This document shows positions 45,917 through 55,138 of a stretch of DNA of 64,000 bases, in pieces. Source of the DNA: JACKII01 sp041687435 (lineage in GTDB: Bacteria > Pseudomonadota > Alphaproteobacteria > Bin95); the NCBI GenBank assembly GCA_041687435.1, contig JAWLBX010000007.1, positions 103,460 to 167,459 of the forward strand, written 5' to 3'. Under the pieces are notes generated by a model that was not told the origin of the DNA, searched no databases, and saw only the letters and a list, made by a program, of their open reading frames with translations. Made by a program: the position numbers and the translations under genes. Numbering within the stretch: the first letter of the stretch is position 1; every line of letters starts with the position of its first letter.

Positions 45917-47341
45917 TTAAAGCGCAGGCGCCTCCCGAATGCTCTTCGGTATGCTGCGTTTGATGTACTTGCCGTCGGAAAGGGCGCCGTGGAACTGGCC
46001 GTCCTCCACCATCACCTTGCCGCGCAGCATCGTCATCACCGGCCAAGCCGTGATCGGATGGCCTTCCCACGGGGTGTAGTCGGTCTCGTGCAGGTTTTCG
46101 GCGCGGACGGTGCCGCGGGCGGTCGGGTCCAGCACGCAGATGTCGGCGTCAGAACCCGCTGCAATCGCGCCCTTCTGCGGATACATGCCCATTACCTTGG
46201 CCGCATTGGTCGAGACCATGTCCACAAACCGCTCCAGCGAATAGCCGCGCTTCGTCACGCATTGGTGGTACATCACGCCGACCCGCGGCTCGCAGCCGGC
46301 ATTGCCGCCGGTGGTGTCGTCGATGCTGGCGCCGATGGTCTTCATGTTGAGATTGCAGCAGATCTCATCGGTCGCGACGCAGTTGATCGCGCCATCCAGC
46401 GTGCCGCGCCAGATCTCATCCTGATCCGCCTGCGTCTTCAACGAGGGGTAGGTGTGGTACATCTGCCCGTTGGGGCGTTTGTAGTCCTCCTCCGTGTAGC
46501 ACATGTACTGGTGCAGGCTTTCGCCATAGATCGGCTGGCCTTTCGCCCGCGCCTCGCGGATCGCCTGCACGCCGGTCGCCGCCGAGACGTGCATGAAATA
46601 GAGCGGCGTCTTTTCCGCCTCCGCCAGCCGGATCACCCGGCGGAAGCTCAAATCCTCTGAAAGCTGGTTGTGCACTTCGGCGAGGTTGTGGAAGCTGGTG
46701 CGGCCCTCGCGGATCAGCTTCTCGTACATGTGCATGACGATGTCGTTGTCCTCGGCATGGATGACGCCCAGGCCATTGTGGGCGGTCAGAACCTTGAACA
46801 GCTCCCATAGGTCGCCGAAATGCACCAGCCGGCCCTTGCGCGAGGGCGTGATGTTAGTGGTGAAAATCTTGACGGTGGGATAGCCGGCCTCGATCAGCGG
46901 CGGCAGCTCCGCCAGCGTCTCCGGCTCGATGTCGCCCAGCAGCATGATGTGATAGGCGTAGTCGCAATAGCACTTGTCGATCCAATCGCGATCCCGCTCC
47001 GCGATCACCTGGGGGAGCGGCTTCGGCTCCATGTTGGCGGCGAAGTCGATCAGCATGGTGGTGCCGCCCCAGAGTGCGGCGCGGCTCACATCCTCCGGCG
47101 GGCCGCTGGTCACGGCGGAGCCGTCCGGCAGCGGCATGTGCCAAGCGCAATGCACGTGCGGATCGATCCCGCCCGGCATGACAATCTTGCCGGAGACATC
47201 CTTCACCCGGGCGGCCTGATCGTCGGGAATGGCGTTCGGCGCGGCCACGGCCGCTATCTGCTCGCCCTTGATGGCAACGTCATAGAGACCGGGCCCCTGT
47301 GGCGTCACCACCGTACCGCCTCGAAGGATGAGATCGAACAT
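45917..47341 (-). CDS. dihydropyrimidinase / hydantoinase family amidohydrolase
   Basis: A 474-residue metal-dependent hydrolase. DPHVHCAW gives His62/His64, Lys158 in TVKIFTTN is the carbamylated Lys of the bimetal site, His195 (IHAEDND), His251 (MHVSAATG) and Asp325 (ATDEICCN) complete it. The ATG at 47341 puts the conserved MFDLILRGGTVV at the N-terminus; the 31 extra codons of the longer frame are unconserved. It opens a cyclic amide such as a dihydropyrimidine or hydantoin. The N-carbamoyl-D-amino-acid hydrolase at 11097 could use its product but is not co-transcribed. Confidence 0.88.
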   Translation of the reverse strand: MFDLILRGGTVVTPQGPGLYDVAIKGEQIAAVAAPNAIPDDQAARVKDVSGKIVMPGGIDPHVHCAWHMPLPDGSAVTSGPPEDVSRAALWGGTTMLIDFAANMEPKPLPQVIAERDRDWIDKCYCDYAYHIMLLGDIEPETLAELPPLIEAGYPTVKIFTTNITPSRKGRLVHFGDLWELFKVLTAHNGLGVIHAEDNDIVMHMYEKLIREGRTSFHNLAEVHNQLSEDLSFRRVIRLAEAEKTPLYFMHVSAATGVQAIREARAKGQPIYGESLHQYMCYTEEDYKRPNGQMYHTYPSLKTQADQDEIWRGTLDGAINCVATDEICCNLNMKTIGASIDDTTGGNAGCEPRVGVMYHQCVTKRGYSLERFVDMVSTNAAKVMGMYPQKGAIAAGSDADICVLDPTARGTVRAENLHETDYTPWEGHPITAWPVMTMLRGKVMVEDGQFHGALSDGKYIKRSIPKSIREAPAL

Positions 47342-47448
47342 GAGCCTGCGCACTCCACCCTGAAAATTCATTCTGGAGGAAGTCTTGCGCGCATTGACGC
47401 GGAGCGCAAGCGCCACGCGTGCGGTTCCCAACAACCGGGATTACGGGC

Positions 47449-48798
47449 TCACACTGCGAGCGAATGCCGCCCGGATTGCCGCTGCAAATATGTGTCGAAC
47501 GCGGCGGCGACGACGCGAACCAGCGGCTTGCCGTCTGCCGTGAGCACCAGCCGGTTCCCGTCATACTCCACCAGTCCGTCGCGAGCCATGGCAGCCAGTT
47601 CCTCATCGGCGTCGGAAAGTGCGTCAGGCAAAGCGCGGAACCGGGCACGAGCCGCCGCAAGATCGACGGCGCCCTGACACATCAATTCCTCGATCACGTG
47701 GGCGCGCAATGGCTCATCCCCTCGGTAGGCATGACCTTTTGCAATCGGCAGCCGCCCTGCCTCAACCGCTCGCGCCCAGGCACCGGTTTCGGCAACGTTC
47801 TGGACATGGCCAAACGGAGTCCGCCCGATGGATGTGGCACCGACACCCAGCAGGGAGGAGGCGCGGTCGGTCGTATAGCCCTGGAAATTCCGATGCAGAT
47901 GCCCTGCTGCAGCTGCCACAGCCAGGTCATCTTCCGGCAATGCAAAATGATCGAGGCCGATAGCGACATAGCCTGCCGCGACCAAGGTTTCAGCCGCTGC
48001 CGCCGCCTGCTCCATCCGCGCGGCGGAGCCAGGTAGCGCGGCCTCGTCAATCAGCCGCTGTTTCTTCGCCATCCACGGCACATGCGCATAACCGAACAGT
48101 GCAATCCGGTCCGGCCGCATGGCGACACATTCGGCTATGGTATGCTCCAGACTGAACGTTGTCTGATGCGGCAGGCCGTAGATCAGGTCGAAATTGATAT
48201 TGCCGACGCCGGCCGCACGCAGTCTTTCCACCGCCTGGCGCACCATTTCCGGCGGCTGAATACGGTTGATCGCGGCCTGTACCTTGGGATCGAACTCCTG
48301 CACGCCAAAGCTGGCGCGGGTGAAGCCGAGCGCCCCGATCCTGCCGATCATTTCTGCGGATAAGGTGCGCGGGTCGCTTTCGATTGCGATCTCTGCGCCG
48401 GGCATAAAATCGAACCTCGCCCGTACGGCCGCCATGATCCGGGCAAGATCATCGGGCGCCAAAGCGGTCGGCGTGCCGCCACCGAAATGCAGATGCGAAA
48501 TCCGGAACCGCCCGGGCAAGCGGTCGGCCACAAGCTCGACCTCATGGATCAGCGTATCCGCATAGCGGGCAATCGGCTCGGCGCGCGTCGCCAGCTTCAT
48601 GTTGCAACCGCAATACCAACACAGTTGCCGGCAGAACGGCACATGCAGATAGAGCGATATGGGCTCCTCCGGCGAAAGCTGGGCGAGCCATTCCGCATAG
48701 TCGTCCGGCCCAACCCCGGTGCCAAAATGCGGCGCGGTAGGGTAGCTGGTGTAGCGCGGCACGGCACGCGCCGCATATTTGGAGATCACGCTGACCAT
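47449..48798 (-). CDS. hemN: oxygen-independent coproporphyrinogen III oxidase
   Basis: A 449-residue radical SAM enzyme of heme synthesis. Residues 56-65, CRQLCWYCGC, hold the CX3CX2C cluster ligands with the extra Cys of the HemN group; HLHFGGGTPTAL and SFGVQEFD bind SAM and the tail MCQGAVDL completes the HemN-type C-terminus. The ATG at 48798 is used; the GTG at 48807 is less likely. The enzyme decarboxylates coproporphyrinogen III without oxygen. No FNR box is seen in the short gap before it. It follows the MFS gene by 52 bases. Confidence 0.93.
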   Translation of the reverse strand: MVSVISKYAARAVPRYTSYPTAPHFGTGVGPDDYAEWLAQLSPEEPISLYLHVPFCRQLCWYCGCNMKLATRAEPIARYADTLIHEVELVADRLPGRFRISHLHFGGGTPTALAPDDLARIMAAVRARFDFMPGAEIAIESDPRTLSAEMIGRIGALGFTRASFGVQEFDPKVQAAINRIQPPEMVRQAVERLRAAGVGNINFDLIYGLPHQTTFSLEHTIAECVAMRPDRIALFGYAHVPWMAKKQRLIDEAALPGSAARMEQAAAAAETLVAAGYVAIGLDHFALPEDDLAVAAAAGHLHRNFQGYTTDRASSLLGVGATSIGRTPFGHVQNVAETGAWARAVEAGRLPIAKGHAYRGDEPLRAHVIEELMCQGAVDLAAARARFRALPDALSDADEELAAMARDGLVEYDGNRLVLTADGKPLVRVVAAAFDTYLQRQSGRHSLAV

Positions 48799-48850
48799 GC
48801 TTCCCACCTAAGCCGCGGCGCCAGACATTGCAAAGCGGCAAATTGGGCCA

Positions 48851-50044
48851 TCAGATCTTCGGTGGTGTCACCAGCATCGCCAGCGCCGTAACAGTTGAGC
48901 CCACGGCCATTAACAGAAATCCGGTGCTCCACCCGCCGACGCTTTCGGCGCCGCCGCCGAAGTCTATGGCAAGGCCGACGGCGACCGGCCCGATAAAGCC
49001 GCTAGTGAAGCCGGCAAAGCCATAGACCGCCAGCCCGGCACCCCGCTGTTGTGGTTTGAGCGACATGGCGGCGCCGCTGGACAGTGCCGCCACGTCGGCA
49101 AAGCTGGTGATCTGCAAGGCTGCCAGCAGCACCAGCAGCATCAGTGACGACCCACCGGCAGCGGCCGCGATGGCCAGACAGTTGGCGACCGAAACGACAC
49201 AAACCGCGATGATGACCGGTCGATAGCCGACGCGATGCGCAACCTCCGCCACGGCCATACTGACCGGAACGCCCGCCAGCGCTGCCAAGCCCGATACAAT
49301 GCCGAGAGCCGGGAGGGATAATCCCTCGCCAGGCTGCGACAGGCTCCAAGCCAGGCAAGCGACGAACCAAGTGCGGATCGCGAATACCTCCCACGTATTG
49401 CCGGCAAAGCCGATGGCGTAGCCAAGCAGCGTCTTGTTCCGAAGAACGCTCCACATCGGCGCGCGCTCTGCTGTGTTTGGCCCGCCATTGCGGGGCTTCG
49501 GCGGCAACAGCAACAGCAGCAGAAGGCCGATTAACGGGCCGACTCCGGCCGCGATAAACGCAGCGCGCCAATCCAACCAATCCATTACGGCGCCGGCCAG
49601 GAAATAGGAAAAAGCGCTGCCGGCGGCGTAGACGGAGGTGTAGACAGCCGCGCTTCGCGCCTGATGCGGGCCACGCACATAGTCCAGCAGTAACTTCAAA
49701 CCTGGCATATGCACGCCGGCTACCGCTATCCCACCCAGAAACCGCAACACCAGGGCCATCGCGAATCCGTCGGCAGCGAGTGCGAATGCTAGGCTGCTGA
49801 TCCCACCCAACGCCGCACTGGCACCATAGACAATGCGCGCATCAATCCGGTCGGTCGCAGCAGTCAGGAACAGCACGGCCGCGGCATACCCGGCAAAATA
49901 GATCCCACCCAACCAACCGGACTGCGAGGCACTGAGCCCCCATTCCGCCGCTACCGTCGGCATGACCGTCGGAAAGGTCATCAAGGGCGAAAGCCCGCCG
50001 AGTAACCCGAACGACAGCAATGCCGTTATCCAAAACGCGTTCAC
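48851..50044 (-). CDS. MFS transporter
   Basis: About 397 residues and 12 hydrophobic segments in the standard 6+6 plan, with the interhelical loop (RIPVAV... replaced here by DRIDARIVYG) and long cytoplasmic loop at PKPRNGGPNTAERAP. The N-terminus is uncertain: the reading frame runs far upstream in the antisense of the TPP gene. GTG at 50044 (then NAFWITALLSFGLLGG) is chosen because the first helix begins right after it; TTG codons lie a little upstream. Substrate unknown. It is divergent from the TPP gene, 165 bases away. Confidence 0.82.
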   Translation of the reverse strand: MNAFWITALLSFGLLGGLSPLMTFPTVMPTVAAEWGLSASQSGWLGGIYFAGYAAAVLFLTAATDRIDARIVYGASAALGGISSLAFALAADGFAMALVLRFLGGIAVAGVHMPGLKLLLDYVRGPHQARSAAVYTSVYAAGSAFSYFLAGAVMDWLDWRAAFIAAGVGPLIGLLLLLLLPPKPRNGGPNTAERAPMWSVLRNKTLLGYAIGFAGNTWEVFAIRTWFVACLAWSLSQPGEGLSLPALGIVSGLAALAGVPVSMAVAEVAHRVGYRPVIIAVCVVSVANCLAIAAAAGGSSLMLLVLLAALQITSFADVAALSSGAAMSLKPQQRGAGLAVYGFAGFTSGFIGPVAVGLAIDFGGGAESVGGWSTGFLLMAVGSTVTALAMLVTPPKI

Positions 50045-50209
50045 CGTTGCCAAACCTGTTGCCGGAGAAATCCCAGGAATCCGGGAAACGAGAGAAAACC
50101 GTCCGCAATCATACTGCCCCCCCCTTCTGCCTATGCGCACCGGGCGCTTGCGCACACCGGGGGGAGCGCGCCAGTCTGGCCATCCAGAATATCTGCCGGG
50201 AGAAACGCC

Positions 50210-51916
50210 ATGTCCGCCCCCACGCCGCGCACCGCCGCCGATGCCTTTCTGCTCAGTCTGAAACAGGCCGGGATCGACCATTTCTTTGCCAATCCCGGCA
50301 CCGACTTCGCGCCGATTATCGAGAGCTATGCCCACGGCGCCACCCGGAACTGGCGATTGCCGCAGCCGATCCCTTGCGCCCACGAGACGGTGGCGATGGG
50401 GATGGCCTATGGCATCACCATGGTGACGGGCAAGCCCCAGGCGGTGATGCTGCACACCAATGTCGGCCTCGCGAACGGCGTCATGGGCCTGCTGAACGCC
50501 TGGAGCGACCAGGTACCGATGCTGCTGTTCTCCGGCCGCACGCCGCTGACCGAGACCGGGCGCGCTGGCCGGCGCGATGCCGGCATCCATTGGGGCCAGG
50601 AGATGCGGGACCAGGGCGCGATGATCCGCGAGGCGACCAAGTGGGATTATGACGCCCGCTACGGCGACCAGATCCCGGCCCTGCTCGACCGCGCCCTCGC
50701 CATTGCCGAGAGTGCGCCGCAAGGCCCGGTCTACCTCTCGCTCGCGCGGGAGGTGCTGGGCGAGGCTTGGCCGGAGGATACACCCCTGCCCCGCCGCCGC
50801 CTCTCCCCCGCCACGACGACCCGGCCGGCTGCCAGCGCCGTGGAGCAAGCGGCGGATATCCTCGCCGGCGCCAAACGCCCGCTGATCCTCTGCCAGCGCT
50901 CCGGCACCGATGCCGCCGCCTGGGAACTGCTGGTAAGGCTGGCGGACGATTACGGGTTGCCGGTGGGCGAGCACTGGGCGATCCGCCCGAGCTTTCCGAC
51001 CGGCCATCCCATGCACGCAGGCTTCACCCCCAGCGCTGCGATTGCGGAGGCGGACGCGCTGCTGGTGATCGATTCGATGGTGCCCTGGATTCCGGCCCAC
51101 ACCGAATTGGCCGACGATTGCCAGGTGATCCAGCTGGGTGCCGATCCGCTGGTCTCGAAGGTGCCGGTGCGCGGCTACCCAAGCGACCTATCGCTGGCGG
51201 GCGATGTCGGCCTGACCCTGGCGGACCTGCACGCGGCCCTGGCAGACCGGCTGGCGCCGAACCAGGCGAGTGTTGTCGCCCGCAAGGAGAAGCTGTCAGC
51301 CGAACACGCCAAGGCTCGGCAGGCGCTGATGGCGGTTGCGGAGGCGGGTAGCGGCTCGCCCATGCATCCGTTCTACGCGACGCTCTGCATCAACCGGGTT
51401 TTTGGGCCGGATGCGACCTATGTCTCCGAACTGGCACTCAATCCCGGCGTGATGGACCTGCAACGCCCCGGCCAGTATCTTAGCCACGCCATGAGCGGTG
51501 GGCTCGGCTGGGGCGTGCCGGCGGGTTTGGGCGTGCAGTTCGCGAAGCCCGGGGAGACCGTGGTGGCCTGCGTCGGCGACGGCAGCCACATGTTCGCCAA
51601 CCCGGTCGCAGCACACCAACTCGCCGAGTCGCTGGAGCTGCCGCTGCTGATCTGCGTTTTCAACAACGGCATCTGGAATGCGGTCCGCCGCGCGGCGCTG
51701 AACATGTACCCGGATGGCGACGCGGCCAAGGCCAACGTGATGCCGCTGACCTCGCTCCGCCCCTCGCCTGACTTTGCCGCCGTAGCCAAGGCCAGCCGAG
51801 CCCATGGCGATCAGGTGCTGGATGGGAAGGACTTGCCGGCAGCGCTGGAGCGGGCCAAGGCCGCAATCAAATCCGGCCAGCCCGCCCTGCTCGATATCGC
51901 GGTGCGGCTGCCGTAA
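50210..51916 (+). CDS. thiamine pyrophosphate-requiring enzyme (acetolactate synthase/benzoylformate decarboxylase type)
   Basis: A 568-residue protein with the three-domain TPP-enzyme plan. Glu59 in CAHETVAMGMAYG activates the thiazolium, the central domain (about 200-330) binds FAD or is structural, and VGDGSHMFANPVAAHQL with LICVFNNGIWN is the GDG-NN cofactor site near residue 445. No small regulatory subunit gene is adjacent, so it is not a standard IlvBH synthase; a 2-oxoacid decarboxylase or ligase role is possible. It is alone on its strand. Confidence 0.9.
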   Translation: MSAPTPRTAADAFLLSLKQAGIDHFFANPGTDFAPIIESYAHGATRNWRLPQPIPCAHETVAMGMAYGITMVTGKPQAVMLHTNVGLANGVMGLLNAWSDQVPMLLFSGRTPLTETGRAGRRDAGIHWGQEMRDQGAMIREATKWDYDARYGDQIPALLDRALAIAESAPQGPVYLSLAREVLGEAWPEDTPLPRRRLSPATTTRPAASAVEQAADILAGAKRPLILCQRSGTDAAAWELLVRLADDYGLPVGEHWAIRPSFPTGHPMHAGFTPSAAIAEADALLVIDSMVPWIPAHTELADDCQVIQLGADPLVSKVPVRGYPSDLSLAGDVGLTLADLHAALADRLAPNQASVVARKEKLSAEHAKARQALMAVAEAGSGSPMHPFYATLCINRVFGPDATYVSELALNPGVMDLQRPGQYLSHAMSGGLGWGVPAGLGVQFAKPGETVVACVGDGSHMFANPVAAHQLAESLELPLLICVFNNGIWNAVRRAALNMYPDGDAAKANVMPLTSLRPSPDFAAVAKASRAHGDQVLDGKDLPAALERAKAAIKSGQPALLDIAVRLP

Positions 51917-51971
51917 ACCGCAGCACGGAAAACCGGCTGCCTGGGCGCAAGGCCGGCACCGCGCATAACCA

Positions 51972-52700
51972 TCAAACGACGGTGCCAAAGACCGCGCCGA
52001 TTATGGCGGTCGCTGCCATCGCAAGTGCGCCCCATACTGTAACGCGGGCCGCGGCCTTCAGGGCACCGGCACCGCCGGCCCAGGCGGATAAGGCCCCCAG
52101 CGATGCAAGGCTTAACAGCGATACTGCGGAAACAACCGGGATGGCATTCGAGAGCGGCACAAGCGCTGCCGCTGCCAGCGGTAGCGCGGCGCCAAGCGAA
52201 AAGGATACGGCAGAGGTCCATGCCGCCTGGATCGGCTCAAAGGTTACGGTCTCCGAAATACCGAGTTCGTCGCGGGCATGCGCAGCCAGGTCGTCATGCG
52301 CCATTAACTGCGCCGCCACTTGGCGGGCCAGGTCAGTTTCCACACCACGCTCGACATAGATCTGGGCCAGCTCCTCCAACTCTTCGTGCGGTGATTCCGC
52401 AAGCGCCTGCCGCTCCGTCTCAAGATCTGCCCGTTCGGTATCCGATTGCGAGCTGACCGAGACGTACTCACCTGCCGCCATCGACATCGCACCGGCCACC
52501 AGCCCAGCCACGCCCGCAATCAGAAGGCTGTCCCGGTCGACCGCAGCCGCCGCGACACCGACGATCAAGCTTGCGGTCGAGACGATGCCGTCGTTGGCGC
52601 CCAGCACCGCCGCCCGTAGCCAGCCTATCCGATGGACGAAATGGTGTTCATTGCCCGGCGGCAGACCTGCCGGGCCGGTCGACCCTGGCTTATCTGCCAT
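51972..52700 (-). CDS. VIT1/CCC1 family protein
   Basis: A 242-residue membrane protein: IGWLRAAVLGANDGIVSTASLIVGVAAA opens it, AAGEYVSVSSQSD closes the first helix pair, then a charged insert (about 85-150) and three further helices. This is the VIT family pattern, which moves iron or manganese across membranes (vacuolar in yeast and plants). Its ATG follows the VOC stop by 1 base (TAG-C-ATG). It converges on the TPP gene. Metal specificity is unknown. Confidence 0.9.
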   Translation of the reverse strand: MADKPGSTGPAGLPPGNEHHFVHRIGWLRAAVLGANDGIVSTASLIVGVAAAAVDRDSLLIAGVAGLVAGAMSMAAGEYVSVSSQSDTERADLETERQALAESPHEELEELAQIYVERGVETDLARQVAAQLMAHDDLAAHARDELGISETVTFEPIQAAWTSAVSFSLGAALPLAAAALVPLSNAIPVVSAVSLLSLASLGALSAWAGGAGALKAAARVTVWGALAMAATAIIGAVFGTVV

Positions 52701-52701
52701 G

Positions 52702-53547
52702 CTACCCTGCCACAAATTCCATCAACACACCGCAGGCATCGGCTGGCTGCACGCGCAAGCTGCCATCGCCCAGCGTTACCGCCTCGACCCCTTGGGATTC
52801 AAGGTGGGCGGCAGCGGCTTTCACGTCCTCCACCGCGATCCGCATGGCGTACCAGCGCGGCAACGGCACCGCCGGTACGGAAGCGCCGGGATGCAGCTTG
52901 CCGAACGATTGCGGCGTCGCCACGTCCACGCGGCCGCGCGGCAGGCCCACACCCAGTCCGTAATTGGTATCCTTCACACTCTCCGCGCCGTAGACCCTGC
53001 CCAGCGCCCCGCGCGCGAAGTCCAGGTCGCTCACCACCGCCGTCACGGATGCCAGCGCCACCGCGCCGTTGGCATGGCGGAGCCAAACCGGCGTGCGCAT
53101 CAACTCTGGCGTGCGATGGCAGCAGAAAAACGTCCAGATGCCCGCAGTCTGCTCCTTAGGTATAAGGACATTGTGGAACGTCACCATGCCTTTCGGCTCG
53201 TCCTGAGGGCGTTCCAGGAGAATCGGCCCTTGCACGTCAAGGCCACGCGCACCCAATTCCACAGCGATTTCATCCGCATCCGGCGTACCATTTGCGAGGC
53301 GCTGGAACCCCTCGCCGCGGGTGGCCAGGAACTCCTTGAACCCGTAATCGGGCAGGTCCGGCTGGTTCATGCCAAGCAATTCCAGATAGGTATCCGGAAA
53401 CATGATGCAGTAATTCGCCGTTGCCCGGTTCTGGTGGTTCCCCATAGGTACGTGTGTGAAACCGAGACGAGTGTAGACATCCCTTGCGGCATCGAGGTCA
53501 TGCACAGCGATCACCGCGTGATCCAGGCCCAGAATCGCTTGGCTCAT
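52702..53547 (-). CDS. VOC family protein (glyoxalase-like, PF13468 type)
   Basis: A 281-residue two-module protein. LGLDHAVIAVHDLDAARDVYTRLGFT opens the first beta-alpha-beta module, ATANYCIMFPDTYLELLG the metal-ligand strand (Glu), and a second module begins VALASVTAVVSDLDFARG. The VOC fold binds metal and performs isomerase, lyase or dioxygenase chemistry. It heads a two-gene unit with the VIT-family gene and is divergent from the small membrane protein at 53641. Function unknown. Confidence 0.86.
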   Translation of the reverse strand: MSQAILGLDHAVIAVHDLDAARDVYTRLGFTHVPMGNHQNRATANYCIMFPDTYLELLGMNQPDLPDYGFKEFLATRGEGFQRLANGTPDADEIAVELGARGLDVQGPILLERPQDEPKGMVTFHNVLIPKEQTAGIWTFFCCHRTPELMRTPVWLRHANGAVALASVTAVVSDLDFARGALGRVYGAESVKDTNYGLGVGLPRGRVDVATPQSFGKLHPGASVPAVPLPRWYAMRIAVEDVKAAAAHLESQGVEAVTLGDGSLRVQPADACGVLMEFVAG

Positions 53548-53640
53548 GGCCAGTTTCTCCCCATAATAGGCGCTTGATACGGGAGCTTAGGCGACTGGTT
53601 CGCCGGCAGCAAATCGGCATTGCCTATGGATCAAGAATAA

Positions 53641-53922
53641 ATGCGCCGTTTGGTGTTGCGGATCGTTGGTTTCGCGTTTTTCGGCGCTGGTATGGTGATT
53701 TTCGCCTTGCCGCTGCCCTTTGGCTTGCTGATGATGGCCATCGGACTGGTGCTGGTGGTCGCCAACAGCGCCTGGGCGGCTGGGCAGGTGCGCCGTGCTC
53801 GCATACGCTCCCCGCGCTTTCACCGGAGCCTGCGCCGGGCCGGCCGCCGGATGCCCCGGCGTTTTTACAGGGTTCTGGCCGCGACCGATCCCCGCCGTGC
53901 ACAGAAGCAGATTGGCCTATGA
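53641..53922 (+). CDS. small membrane protein, hypothetical
   Basis: A 93-residue protein with one or two hydrophobic helices (VGFAFFGAGMVIFALPLP and LLMMAIGLVLVVANSAW) followed by an Arg-rich cytoplasmic tail (RRARIRSPRFHRSLRRAGRR). I do not recognise the family. Its stop overlaps the cupin ATG (ATGA at 53919), so it is a real gene and the first of the cupin-znuCB unit. The 93-base divergent gap upstream shows no clear metal-regulator box. Confidence 0.68.
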   Translation: MRRLVLRIVGFAFFGAGMVIFALPLPFGLLMMAIGLVLVVANSAWAAGQVRRARIRSPRFHRSLRRAGRRMPRRFYRVLAATDPRRAQKQIGL

Positions 53923-54305
53923 CCTCCCGCATGCTGCCCAAAACTGACCGCTATTTCGTCTCCAACCAATCCGTTCCGGCCGAACCGGTCAGGATGTTGG
54001 AGGGGATGGCAGAAGGAGAAGGCGGAGGCTTGGCGATCAAACCCTTGATGGTCGGCCAGGATATGATGTTAATGGAAGCGCACCGCAAAAAAGGGCTGAT
54101 CGATCCGGAACATGCCCACCCGGATCACGACTCGATCTGCTACCTGGTCAAAGGCAGGATGCGTGTCGTCATTGCGGGTGAGGAGTTCGTTGCAGAGCCC
54201 GGCGACACCTGGATCCACCCTGCCGGCGTGCTGCATTATCATGAAGCGCTGGAGGATTCAGTGCAGGTAGAAATCAAATCGCCACCGAAAAAAACATGGG
54301 CTTGA
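53919..54305 (+). CDS. cupin domain-containing protein
   Basis: A 128-residue single-domain cupin. DPEHAHPDHDSICYLVKGRMRVV is motif 1 (His, His, Glu-like ligands), and GDTWIHPAGVLHYHEA is motif 2 with its His. The ATG at 53919 lies in the preceding stop codon; the longer frame from 53484 crosses two other genes. The gene end overlaps the znuC start by 10 bases, which ties it to the metal transporter. It may bind a metal or small ligand; function unknown. Confidence 0.83.
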   Translation: MTSRMLPKTDRYFVSNQSVPAEPVRMLEGMAEGEGGGLAIKPLMVGQDMMLMEAHRKKGLIDPEHAHPDHDSICYLVKGRMRVVIAGEEFVAEPGDTWIHPAGVLHYHEALEDSVQVEIKSPPKKTWA

Positions 54306-55129
54306 AAACCGTCTCAAACACCGGCCACACCGCCGGCCATCCGGCCGACCTGCGTTCCCTGCCAACCGCGCAGCCTTTGGTGGAAATTCGGGATATCACC
54401 GTGCGCCACGACGGCCGCGCGGTGCTGGAGCATGTGGACCTTGCCGTGCGCAGTGGCGAGATCGTCACACTGATCGGCCCGAACGGCAGCGGCAAGACCA
54501 CTCTGATTCGCGTACTGGGCGGTCTGCTGGAACCTGACCAAGGCAGCGTCCACCGCCGCAATGGCCTGCGCATAGGCTACGTGCCGCAAAAGACAAACAT
54601 CCGGCCGAGCCTGCCGATGACCGTCGCCCGGTTCCTCGCGCTCGGCAGCCGCGTCCCCCGGCGCGCTGTTGCCGATACGCTGGAGGAAGTGGGCGCCGGC
54701 GGGTTGGCATCTGCTTCGATTCACAGCCTGTCAGGCGGGGAAGCCCAGCGTGTTGCACTAGCCCGGGCGCTGCTGCGTTACCCGGATTTGCTGCTGCTGG
54801 ACGAGCCTGCGCAGGGCGTCGACCTGGCCGGCCAAGCCCAGCTGTACGAACTGATCGACAGGCTGCGGCGTGAACGCGGCCTTGGCGTCGTACTGTCCTC
54901 GCACGATCTGCACCTGGTCATGGCGGCGACCGACCGCGTGGTGTGTCTGAATGGCCATGTCTGCTGTGTCGGCTCTCCCTCCAGCGTGGCCAGCGACCCC
55001 GCCTTCCGCCGCCTGTTTGGAGAGGCAGCGGCAGCGCTGGCAGTTTACCGGCACGACCCCACCCACGACCATAATCATGATCATGAACACGACCATGGCC
55101 ATGATGGCCAAGACGTTCCGCACGGCTAG
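54296..55129 (+). CDS. znuC: zinc/manganese-type ABC transporter ATP-binding protein
   Basis: A 277-residue ATPase: IGPNGSGKTTLIR (Walker A), VPQKTNI (Q-loop), LSGGEAQRVALARALL (signature) and LLLLDEPAQGVD (Walker B). The C-terminal tail is His- and Asp-rich (HDHNHDHEHDHGHD), common in zinc transport proteins and likely a metal-binding tail. It partners the membrane subunit encoded 9 bases downstream. No periplasmic binding protein (znuA) or zur gene is seen near, so metal choice (Zn, Mn, Fe) is inferred from the family. The ATG at 54296 lies inside the cupin gene. Confidence 0.9.
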   Translation: MGLKTVSNTGHTAGHPADLRSLPTAQPLVEIRDITVRHDGRAVLEHVDLAVRSGEIVTLIGPNGSGKTTLIRVLGGLLEPDQGSVHRRNGLRIGYVPQKTNIRPSLPMTVARFLALGSRVPRRAVADTLEEVGAGGLASASIHSLSGGEAQRVALARALLRYPDLLLLDEPAQGVDLAGQAQLYELIDRLRRERGLGVVLSSHDLHLVMAATDRVVCLNGHVCCVGSPSSVASDPAFRRLFGEAAAALAVYRHDPTHDHNHDHEHDHGHDGQDVPHG

Positions 55130-55138
55130 AGCCCGCCA

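Noticed and set aside
46000..47300. Hydantoinase and D-carbamoylase as one hydantoin operon
   Set aside because: The genes are 34 kb apart on opposite strands, with no racemase or transporter linking them; kept only as a possible metabolic link.
50045..50209. GC-rich repeats such as GCGCACCGGGCGC between the MFS and TPP genes
   Set aside because: Short imperfect dyads without T-run or clear spacing; no function can be supported.
50045..51100. N-terminal extension of the MFS frame by about 350 codons
   Set aside because: It lies antisense to the TPP enzyme gene and has no membrane pattern; the true protein starts near 50044.
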